Shown: positions 22,675 through 29,536 of the stretch, one piece after another
Layout: every line of letters starts with the position of its first letter
Numbering within the stretch: position 1 is the first letter of the stretch
Source: VFZS01 sp964353255
Lineage (GTDB): Bacteria; Acidobacteriota; Terriglobia; Bryobacterales; Bryobacteraceae
Reading direction: 5' to 3'
DNA length: 35,633 nucleotides
Assembly (NCBI GenBank): GCA_964353255.1
Contig: CAYGVJ010000049.1
Coordinates: forward strand, 1 to 35,633
The notes under the pieces: generated by a model
The model's input: only the letters and a program-made list of their open reading frames with translations
Told to the model about the DNA's origin: nothing
Database searches by the model: none
Program-made: the position numbers and the translations under genes

Positions 22675-23445
22675 ATGGAAACCTTAACGCGCCAGTCCTC
22701 CGGAGTACGGGTGCTGCACAAGATGTTGGATATCCTGGAGACGATCAAGTCAGCGCAGTCCGGGCTCAGGCTCGCCGACCTCGCCCGGGCGCTGGAGCTG
22801 CCCAAGGCCACCGTTTACCGCATCTTGACCACCCTGGAGGCGCGCGGGTATCTGGATCGGGGAGCGGACGGCAGCTATCGTGTGGCAAGGAAGCTCTTCG
22901 ATTTGCAGCGCCCTGTCCCCGTGGAACAGGTCCTCAACCAGGCCGCTCCTCCCTTCATGGAGCGGCTGGCGGCCTCCTGCAAGGAGACGGTGAACCTGGG
23001 GATTCTCGATGCGGGAGAAGTGGTGGTCATCAGCACGGTGGAGAGTCCGCAAGCGGTTCGCATGACCTCCAAGGTCGGCAATCGCCGGCATCTGCATGCG
23101 ACCGCCTTGGGAAAAGTCTTGCTGGCCGGGATGCCAGACAAAGAGATCCCGCGGCTGATCCGCTTGAAGGGGCTGCCGCGTCTGACCCCTAACACGCTGG
23201 TCACCAGATCGGCTCTGGTGGCTGAAATCGCGCAGGTGCGGCAGCAAGGTTACGCCATCGACAACCAGGAGAACGAGATGGAGGGGCGCTGCATAGGTGC
23301 GCCCGTCCGCGGGCCGGATGGCCGTGTGCTGGCAGCCCTGAGCATCTCCGGTCCCGTCTTCCGAATGGACCTTGCCCGGGCGCAGTCGCTGGTTGCAGAG
23401 TTACAAAAAGTCTGCGCCGCGATCTCGCAGGGCATTCGAGCCTGA
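22675..23445 (+). CDS. IclR-family transcriptional regulator
   Basis: 256 residues. N-terminal winged helix-turn-helix: RVLHKMLDILETIKSAQSGL, then LADLARALELPKATVYRILT (recognition helix about residues 43-53), then LEARGYLDR. Residues about 80-256 are the IclR effector domain, with VVISTVESPQAVRMTS, LHATALGKVLLAGM and the conserved DNQENEMEGRCIGAPVRG region. Such domains bind small organic acids. Being divergent from the iolB-like/receptor/enolase operon with overlapping promoters, it is very probably that operon's regulator. The frame extends upstream to 22621 but the -10 box lies inside that extension, so ATG 22675 is preferred. Confidence 0.93.
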   Translation: METLTRQSSGVRVLHKMLDILETIKSAQSGLRLADLARALELPKATVYRILTTLEARGYLDRGADGSYRVARKLFDLQRPVPVEQVLNQAAPPFMERLAASCKETVNLGILDAGEVVVISTVESPQAVRMTSKVGNRRHLHATALGKVLLAGMPDKEIPRLIRLKGLPRLTPNTLVTRSALVAEIAQVRQQGYAIDNQENEMEGRCIGAPVRGPDGRVLAALSISGPVFRMDLARAQSLVAELQKVCAAISQGIRA

Positions 23446-23482
23446 GAGCGCGTGGTGTAAGCGGCTGCCCCACCGGGATCGT

Positions 23483-23903
23483 CCTTGACGCCGGCAACAG
23501 CGCTCAGGTAGCGTGGAGGTTGGACGGCGTTGGGGGCGTGAGGAGTCACACCCCGGGGTCAGGGAACTGGGAATGGCTGCGAGCGTCAAGGTGCTGGTCA
23601 TAGACGACGACCAGGATTTCAGGGCCTCCCTGCGGCCGGTGCTGGAGACCCGTGGCTACACGGTTATCGAGGCCGACTCCGGAGAGGAGGGCCTGCGGAA
23701 GCTGGTTGAGCAGCGGCCTAATGTAATCATTCTGGACATCATGATGGAGAGCTCCGCGGAAGGCTACGGGGTCACGCAGGCCATCAAGTGGCAGGAGGCT
23801 TATCGGGATTTCCGGGAGACGCCGATACTGATGGTGTCGTCGATCGAGGAAAGCCCCGATGAGCGCTTCCCCATGGCGAGCGAAGTGGACATGATCCGGC
23901 CCG
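23483..23903. repeat. 421-bp direct repeat, right copy
   Basis: Second copy of the block at 16488-16908, here continuing into the complete response regulator. The 37 bp between the IclR stop and the repeat are not shared with the left copy. Confidence 0.95.
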
Positions 23904-23974
23904 ATACTTACCTGAGCAAGCCGCTAGACATTCCCCGGTTCCTGGAAGTCCTGGAGAAGGCAGCCGCGTCCTGA
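23573..23974 (+). CDS. Stand-alone receiver-domain response regulator
   Basis: 133 residues, a single receiver domain: acidic triad Asp11-13 (VIDDDQD), phospho-acceptor Asp55 (IILDIMMES), Ser at SS (89-90) and Lys116 (YLSKPLD). An extended stretch between strand 3 and strand 4 (EGYGVTQAIKWQEAYRDFRE) and another before the Lys (SPDERFPMASEVDMIRPD) make it longer than CheY. The same layout is seen in the second receiver protein of the operon, so the two belong to one subfamily. There is no output domain. First gene of the hydrogenase/signalling operon. Confidence 0.93.
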   Translation: MAASVKVLVIDDDQDFRASLRPVLETRGYTVIEADSGEEGLRKLVEQRPNVIILDIMMESSAEGYGVTQAIKWQEAYRDFRETPILMVSSIEESPDERFPMASEVDMIRPDTYLSKPLDIPRFLEVLEKAAAS

Positions 23975-24025
23975 GAAGGTGTGAAAAAATCGGCCGGGCC
24001 GCCGCAAGCCGCAGACCAGGTCAGC

Positions 24026-25174
24026 ATGAGCGAACCTGTTGAGCAGGAGATCATCGCCGTGATCGACGACGACGCCGCCATCCGTTTGTCGTGCCGGAAG
24101 ATTCTCGCGAAGTCCGGCTTTCAGGTGGAGACCTTCGAGGACGGCGCGCAGGGCCTGGAAGGGGTGGCGCGGCTGAAGGCGGGCCTGGTGCTGGTGGATC
24201 TGAAGATGCCCGGGCTGAGCGGCATGGAGGTGGTCGCCCGGGTGCACCAACTCGATCCGCAGATCGTGGCGGTGGTGATCACCGGTTACGCCACCGTGGA
24301 CACAGCGGTAGAGGCCATGAAGGCCGGGGCCTACGATTTCCTGCCTAAGCCCTTCTCCCCGGAGGAGCTGCGTCTGATCGTCAACCGGGGCCTGGAACGT
24401 CGCCACCTGGCGCTGGCCTCCCGGCGCTCCGAGATGGAGCGCGAGCTGCTGAAGCGGCGCTTTGTCACCTTCGTATCGCACCAGCTTCAGGCTCCGGTGG
24501 CTGCCATCCACCAGTACTTGAGCGTGCTGAAGGATTTGGAGGATAGCGAGGCGGTGACCGCCAAGCGGCGGGAGTGGCTGGAGCGCTGCCTGAAGCGCGC
24601 CGAAGAGATCCAGACCCTCATCCAGGACTGGCTGACGCTGGCCCGTCTGGAAGGCCAGGGCTTGGCGCGGCAGCGGGTCAAGGTGGACCTGCGGCCGATC
24701 ATCTCCGGGATCTTGGCCAGCTACGAGGAGATGGCGGCCGCCGAGCACGTCTCGCTGGCGGCCGAGATGCCGGAAAGCGCCTGCCTGGTCCGCGGCGACC
24801 CGGGTTGCCTGAGCGTGTTGTTCGACAACCTGGTGATCAACGCCATCAAGTACAACAAGCCGGAGGGCAAGGTGATCATCTCCGCCGAACCGATAGGTGA
24901 GGAGGTGGAGGTGGCCGTGGCCGATACCGGCGTCGGCATTCCCCCGGAGTGTCAGCGGTTCCTCTTCGACGAGTTCTTCCGCGTGAAGGGCGAGGCCGCC
25001 AAGCGGACCCCCGGCACGGGCCTGGGCTTGTCAATCTCGAAACGGATCGTTGCCGAGCTAGGCGGCAGTATTGCGGTGGAGAGCCAGCCGGAGGTGGGCT
25101 CGACCTTCCGGGTGCGCCTGCCGGCCTGGCGCGAGCCCGCCTCCCAACCGGAGGCCAGTGAGAGTTCCCCATGA
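24026..25174 (+). CDS. Receiver-histidine kinase hybrid, cytoplasmic
   Basis: 382 residues from ATG 24026 (a GTG at 23981 is possible but its GAAGG is one base away). Residues 8-125 are a receiver domain with Asp14-16, phospho-Asp58 (VLVDLKMPG) and Lys108 (FLPKPF). Residues 145-212 are a HisKA dimerisation domain with His152 in SHQLQAP, where the usual Glu after His and Thr/Asn four further on are Gln and Ala. Residues 255-365 are the ATPase: N-box DNLVINAIKYN (267-277), G1 DTGVGIP (300-306), G2 GTGLGLSISK (330-339). No membrane segment, so it must sense through its receiver or a partner. Its stop overlaps the next receiver gene (ATGA). Confidence 0.9.
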   Translation: MSEPVEQEIIAVIDDDAAIRLSCRKILAKSGFQVETFEDGAQGLEGVARLKAGLVLVDLKMPGLSGMEVVARVHQLDPQIVAVVITGYATVDTAVEAMKAGAYDFLPKPFSPEELRLIVNRGLERRHLALASRRSEMERELLKRRFVTFVSHQLQAPVAAIHQYLSVLKDLEDSEAVTAKRREWLERCLKRAEEIQTLIQDWLTLARLEGQGLARQRVKVDLRPIISGILASYEEMAAAEHVSLAAEMPESACLVRGDPGCLSVLFDNLVINAIKYNKPEGKVIISAEPIGEEVEVAVADTGVGIPPECQRFLFDEFFRVKGEAAKRTPGTGLGLSISKRIVAELGGSIAVESQPEVGSTFRVRLPAWREPASQPEASESSP

Positions 25175-25587
25175 GCGCAGCAGCCAAGAGAATACTGATT
25201 GTGGACGACGATGCCGACTTCAGCGAGGCCCTGGCGGTCTACCTGGAGCAGCACGGCTACGGGGTCCTCCGGGCGCAGGACGGCCGCGCAGGACTGCGTC
25301 TGGCCCGGCTGGAACGCCCCGACCTGATCATCATGGACATCATGATGGATGAACGGACCGAGGGCTTCTTCACCATCCAGGAGATCCGCCACACGCCGGA
25401 ACTAGTGGCCGTGCCCATCTTCGTCCTCAGCGCGCTGTACGGGAGAGTGCCCGATTTCCGCATCGCGCCGGACAGCGGCTGGATGGCGGAGGACGAGTTT
25501 CTCTCCAAGCCGGTCGATCTGCCCCAGTTGTTGGAGAAGGTCCGCCGGAGAATCGGACCGGCAGCCCCGCGGGAGGCCCACGCGTGA
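25171..25587 (+). CDS. Second stand-alone receiver-domain response regulator
   Basis: 138 residues, single receiver domain with Asp12-14 (VDDDADF), phospho-Asp56 (IIMDIMMDERTEGF), Ser87 and Lys113 (FLSKPVDL). It shares the DIMM-x-EGF/EGY pattern and the long loop before the Lys with the first receiver protein of the operon, indicating a common subfamily and perhaps ancient duplication. It overlaps the upstream kinase by 4 nt and the downstream hydrogenase gene by 4 nt, so it is cotranslated with the enzyme. There is no DNA-binding domain. It could accept phosphate from either kinase in the operon. Confidence 0.92.
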   Translation: MSAAAKRILIVDDDADFSEALAVYLEQHGYGVLRAQDGRAGLRLARLERPDLIIMDIMMDERTEGFFTIQEIRHTPELVAVPIFVLSALYGRVPDFRIAPDSGWMAEDEFLSKPVDLPQLLEKVRRRIGPAAPREAHA

Positions 25588-26618
25588 AGATACTGAAACT
25601 ACCCAAAGAGAAGCTGGATTTCTTCGCCTCGGTGGTGCAGCAGTTTGGCGAGGTGCACGCCCCGGTCGAGCAGGACGGCCAGTTCGTCTTCAAGCGCCTG
25701 AGCCGGTGGTCGGAGGCCCGCCTGGACTACAACCGCACCATCCTGCCGCCGAAGAAATACTTCCTGCCGCAGCAGGAAGTGCTGTTGCGCTACCGGCCCG
25801 AGGCGGGCTACGTGGCCGAAGTCCAGGGGCTGGAGCAGCGGCTGGTGCTGTTCGGAGTGCACGCCTGCGACATTTACGCGCTGAACATTCTGGACCGCGT
25901 CTTCGCCGGAAAGTACCCCGACCCGTACTACCAGGCCCGGCGGCGCAGTATCGCCATCATCGGGATCGACTGCCGGCCGGACGAGCGGTGCTTTTGCCGC
26001 TCGATGCGCGCCGACGCCGTCGAACACGGCTTCGACCTGTTCTTCCACGACCTCGGGGATTACTACCTGACGCTGGTGGGGACGGCGCGGGGCGACGACA
26101 TGGTGCTGGCCACCGAGCCGCTGTTCGAGGCCGTGGATCACACCGACATCGAGCGCTACAAGCAGCACTCCTCGGCCAAGCGCCAGGCCTTCAGCCTGGA
26201 AGTGGAGATCCGCGACCTGCCCGAGATCGTCGAGATGGAATACCACAGCGGCATGTGGGAAGAGCTGGGGGAACGGTGCCTGTCCTGCGGCAGTTGCAGC
26301 ATGGTCTGCCCGACCTGCTACTGCTTCGACGTCAACGATGACGTGGCGCTGGGCTCGACGGCCGGAAGCCGTATTCGGAGCTGGGACTCCTGCCTGTTCG
26401 CCACGCACGCGCTGGTGGCCGGGGGGCACAATTTCCGGAACTCGCGGGCCAGCCGCATCAAGTTCCGCTACTACCACAAGCAGCGCGGCTTCGTGGCCGA
26501 GTACGGCCGCCCGAGCTGCGTTGGCTGCGGCCGCTGCATCGCCGCCTGCCCGGTGCACATCGATATCACCGAGGTCATCAACCAGTTGCGAGGAGTGCCA
26601 GATGCTGGAAGTAAGTAA
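25584..26618 (+). CDS. hydB: [NiFe]-hydrogenase group 3b beta subunit, FeS electron-transfer protein
   Basis: 344 residues from a GTG overlapping the preceding stop (GTGA). It resembles HydB of archaeal sulfhydrogenase and AsrA, the subunit linking the diaphorase to the hydrogenase core. The C-terminal third is a 4Fe-4S dicluster domain: Cys232, 235, 238, 242 (CLSCGSCSMVCPTCYC) and Cys312, 315, 318, 322 (CVGCGRCIAACPVHID). Extra conserved-type cysteines occur at 95 (VHACDI), 130, 136 and 138. Cytoplasmic. Gene order beta-gamma-delta-alpha matches known group 3b operons. Confidence 0.93.
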   Translation: MKILKLPKEKLDFFASVVQQFGEVHAPVEQDGQFVFKRLSRWSEARLDYNRTILPPKKYFLPQQEVLLRYRPEAGYVAEVQGLEQRLVLFGVHACDIYALNILDRVFAGKYPDPYYQARRRSIAIIGIDCRPDERCFCRSMRADAVEHGFDLFFHDLGDYYLTLVGTARGDDMVLATEPLFEAVDHTDIERYKQHSSAKRQAFSLEVEIRDLPEIVEMEYHSGMWEELGERCLSCGSCSMVCPTCYCFDVNDDVALGSTAGSRIRSWDSCLFATHALVAGGHNFRNSRASRIKFRYYHKQRGFVAEYGRPSCVGCGRCIAACPVHIDITEVINQLRGVPDAGSK

Positions 26619-27477
26619 AGCCCCGGCCTCTCAGCCGCCCGCGCCCGGCCTGAATCCCTATCAGCCGCACATGGCGCGCATCGTCCGCATCTACAAGATG
26701 GCCGCGGACAACTACCTGTTCACGCTGCGGTTCCTGGACGACCGCCAGGCCATGAGCTTCGCCTACCGGCCCGGCCAGTTCGTCATGCTGAGCGTGCCGG
26801 GCACCGGCGAGGCGCCCATCTCGATTTCCTCCTCGCCTTCCCGGCCGGGCATTCTGGAGCTGTGCGTGCGCCGCACCGGCCGGCTCACCAACGCGCTGTA
26901 CCGCCTGAAGACCAACGACCTGGTGGGCGTGCGCGGTCCCTACGGCAACGGCTTTCCCATTGAGGAGATCGCCGGCAACGACCTGCTGATCGCCGCCGGC
27001 GGCCTGGGCATGGCGCCGCTGCGCTCGCTGGTCTGGTACGCGCTGGACAACCGGGAACGGTTCGGCAACCTCGTTCTGATGTACGGCGCCAAGACTCCCG
27101 CCGAGATGCTGTTCCGGGAGGAGCTGCTCTCGCTGGTCGATCGCCCGGACATGACCTGCCTGCTGACGGTGGACGCGGACCCGGACGGGACCTGGAAGAA
27201 CCACATCGCGCTGCTGCCCAAGATGTTCGACTACGCCCGGCTGGACCCGCCCCGCACCTACGCCGCGGTGTGCGGGCCGCCGGTGGTCTACAAGTTCATG
27301 CTCGAACGCCTGCTCAAGCTGGGGTTCTCCAAGGACCGCATCCTGATGTCGCTGGAGCGGCGGATGAAGTGCGGCGTGGGCAAGTGCGGGCATTGCAGCG
27401 TGGGTTACAAGTACACCTGCATTCACGGCCCTATCTTCACTTACTGGGACGCCATGAACCTTCCGGAGATGATCTGA
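26602..27477 (+). CDS. hydG: [NiFe]-hydrogenase group 3b gamma subunit, FAD/NAD(P)H diaphorase
   Basis: 291 residues; ATG 26602 is preceded by AGGAG and overlaps the end of hydB by 17 nt. Ferredoxin-NADP reductase fold: flavin domain about 22-120 (YRPGQFVMLSV, APISISSSPS), nucleotide domain from about 127 with AAGGLGMAPLRSL and later VCGPP. The C-terminal cysteine cluster CGVGKCGHCSVGYKYTC (Cys257, 262, 265, 273) binds a 2Fe-2S centre. It passes electrons between NAD(P)H and the FeS chain of the beta subunit. The frame is open upstream, but only in the shadow of hydB. Confidence 0.94.
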   Translation: MLEVSKAPASQPPAPGLNPYQPHMARIVRIYKMAADNYLFTLRFLDDRQAMSFAYRPGQFVMLSVPGTGEAPISISSSPSRPGILELCVRRTGRLTNALYRLKTNDLVGVRGPYGNGFPIEEIAGNDLLIAAGGLGMAPLRSLVWYALDNRERFGNLVLMYGAKTPAEMLFREELLSLVDRPDMTCLLTVDADPDGTWKNHIALLPKMFDYARLDPPRTYAAVCGPPVVYKFMLERLLKLGFSKDRILMSLERRMKCGVGKCGHCSVGYKYTCIHGPIFTYWDAMNLPEMI

Positions 27478-28235
27478 TGAGCAAACCAAGGGTGGGCATC
27501 TTCGGTTTGACCGGCTGCGCCGGCGACCAGCTCGTGATTCTGAATTGCGAAGATCAGCTCCTGGACGTGGTCGGGGCTCTGGACATCCGGGACTTCCTGA
27601 TGGCCACCTCGGCCAATGACACCGGATGCCGGCTGGACGTGGCGCTGGTGGAGGGAGCGGTGCTGAGCCGGCGCGATGAAGAGAAGCTCCGGCGGATCCG
27701 GGAGCGCTCCGAGGTCCTGGTGGCCATCGGGACCTGCGCGGTGTGGGGAGGCGTTGCGGCCATGGACGGCGACGCCGACCGGGCCGCCCTGCTCCAGGAC
27801 ATTTATGGCGCCGCGGGCGCCAGCTACGACAGCACTCCGGCGCGCGCCCTGCATGACGTGGTCAAAGTGGACCTCAACGTTAGCGGGTGTCCCATCGAGA
27901 AAGAGGAGATCCTGAAAACGGTGGCCCATCTTCTCAACGGCGACCCCCCGGTCTTCCCCGACTACCCGGTGTGCGCGGAGTGCCGCATGCGGGAGAACAA
28001 CTGCCTGCTGGTGGAGAAGGGCGAGGTCTGCTGCGGCCCGCTGACCGCGGCGGGCTGCAACGCCCGCTGTCCGGAGCTGCGGATCGCCTGCGTGGGCTGC
28101 CGCGGGCCGGCCAGCGACGCCAGCATCCGCTCGGCTGTGGCGATGTTCGGGGAGCGGGGCATCCCGCGCGCCGAGATCGCTCGCAAGTTGCGGACTTTCG
28201 CGCCGGTAGACACTCAGGCAGGAGCGACCGCATGA
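27477..28235 (+). CDS. hydD: [NiFe]-hydrogenase group 3b delta (small) subunit
   Basis: 252 residues; the ATG overlaps the hydG stop by one base. Carries the FeS relay from the Ni-Fe site. Proximal-cluster ligands are Cys14, Cys87 (GTCAVWGG) and Cys138 (SGCPIEKEE). The fourth expected ligand in the usual C-x-x-C is Asp17 (GCAGDQ), an oddity discussed in the findings. The C-terminal clusters use Cys166, 169, 176, 185/186, 194, 198, 205 and 208 (VCAECRMRENNC, CNARCPE, CVGCRGP), closely like the HydD of Pyrococcus. Cytoplasmic, no Tat signal. Overlaps hydA by 4 nt. Confidence 0.95.
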   Translation: MSKPRVGIFGLTGCAGDQLVILNCEDQLLDVVGALDIRDFLMATSANDTGCRLDVALVEGAVLSRRDEEKLRRIRERSEVLVAIGTCAVWGGVAAMDGDADRAALLQDIYGAAGASYDSTPARALHDVVKVDLNVSGCPIEKEEILKTVAHLLNGDPPVFPDYPVCAECRMRENNCLLVEKGEVCCGPLTAAGCNARCPELRIACVGCRGPASDASIRSAVAMFGERGIPRAEIARKLRTFAPVDTQAGATA

Positions 28236-29536
28236 GCACAACCATCCGAGTAGAGCACTTGGCCCGCATCGAGGGGCACGGCGGGATCACCGTCGAGCTG
28301 GAGGGCGACACCATCAGCCGGGTGCAGTTCGACATCTTCGAAGGCGCCCGCCTGCTCGAGGGCCTGGTGCGCGGCCGCCGCTTTGAGGACGTCTCGCCGA
28401 TTCTGTCGCGCATCTGCGCCATCTGCTCGGTGGCCCATGCGCTGACCTCGCTGAAGGCCACCGAGAAGGCCTTCGGCGTCCAGGTCAGCCCGCAGACCGT
28501 GCTGCTGCGGGACCTGATGTACCTGGGCGAGAGCATCGAAAGCCACGCCCTACACCTGTTCTTTCTGGCTGTGCCGGACTACCTGGACTACCCCAGCGCC
28601 GTGGCGCTGGCCGCGGACCAGCCCGGGGCGGTCCAGCTCGGGCTGCGGCTGAAGAAGCTGGGGAACTCAATCCAGGAAGCGATCGGCGGGCGGGCCGTTC
28701 ATCCGGTCAACGCCGTTCCCGGCGGGTTCGGGAAGCTGCCCAGTTTGGACTGCCTGATCGGCCTGCGACAGGCTCTGCGGGAAGGTCTGGCGGATGGCGA
28801 AGCAACGCTTGACCTCATGGCGGCGCTGCCTCCCGCGGATTTTTGCCACGCTCCGACGGTCTTCGCCGCCCTCGACCCCGGCAACGGCCACGGTTACTAT
28901 CGCGGCGAGGAGATCGTGGTGGTGGAGAACGGCGCCCGGGAGAGCATCCCGGCGGACGCCTACCGTTCGCTGACCAACGAAGTCGCGGCGCCGCATTCGC
29001 ACGCCAAGCACAGCTCGTACAAGGGCCGCCCGTTCATGGTGGGGGCCCTGGCCCGCCTGACGGCGCACCAGGAAGGGCTGGGCGCGCGCGCCCAGGAGGC
29101 CATCCAAAGGGTCGGGCTGCGACTCCCCAGCGACAACCCCATGGACAACAACAAGGCCCAGGCGGTCGAGTTGATCGCCGATCTCGAGCACGCGCTGGGC
29201 CTGGCCGAGAGGCTGCTCAAGGACGGACTCCGGGAAGAGCCGCGCGTGCCGGTGGAGCCGCGCGCGGGCACGGGCACGGGCGTGACCGAGGCCCCGCGAG
29301 GGTTGCTGATCCACAGTTACACCTACGACCAGGAAGGGCGCATCGTCGCCGCCGACGTGATCACGCCGACGGCCCTGAACGCCGCCAGCATCGAAGACCA
29401 TTTCCGCCATGCCGTCCGGCAGAGCGCCGGGCGCGAACCTGCCGGGCTGGCCAAGACGCTGGAGATGATCGCCCGAGCTTACGACCCGTGTGTGTCCTGC
29501 TCGGTGCACTTGATCCGCAAGCGTGATGGGACTTAA
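28232..29536 (+). CDS. hydA: [NiFe]-hydrogenase group 3b alpha (large, catalytic) subunit
   Basis: 434 residues from ATG 28232 (GGAGCG before it). Ni-Fe ligands are Cys62 and Cys65 (RICAICSVAH) and Cys420 and Cys423 (DPCVSCSVH). The conserved Glu is in ARIEGHGG (11-18). Eight residues follow His426 (LIRKRDGT), the expected cleavage point of the maturation protease; the Pyrococcus enzyme has a similarly short tail. Together with the beta, gamma and delta subunits it should oxidise or produce H2 with NAD(P)(H), and members can reduce sulfur compounds. No hyp maturation or protease genes are in the window. Its last codons overlap the start of the sensor kinase. Confidence 0.96.
   Translation: MSTTIRVEHLARIEGHGGITVELEGDTISRVQFDIFEGARLLEGLVRGRRFEDVSPILSRICAICSVAHALTSLKATEKAFGVQVSPQTVLLRDLMYLGESIESHALHLFFLAVPDYLDYPSAVALAADQPGAVQLGLRLKKLGNSIQEAIGGRAVHPVNAVPGGFGKLPSLDCLIGLRQALREGLADGEATLDLMAALPPADFCHAPTVFAALDPGNGHGYYRGEEIVVVENGARESIPADAYRSLTNEVAAPHSHAKHSSYKGRPFMVGALARLTAHQEGLGARAQEAIQRVGLRLPSDNPMDNNKAQAVELIADLEHALGLAERLLKDGLREEPRVPVEPRAGTGTGVTEAPRGLLIHSYTYDQEGRIVAADVITPTALNAASIEDHFRHAVRQSAGREPAGLAKTLEMIARAYDPCVSCSVHLIRKRDGT

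Noticed and set aside
16488..23903. Classical transposon with the 421-bp repeat as a target-site duplication
   Set aside because: Target duplications are far shorter, and no transposase or terminal inverted repeats were seen. Single-crossover integration or misassembly fits better.
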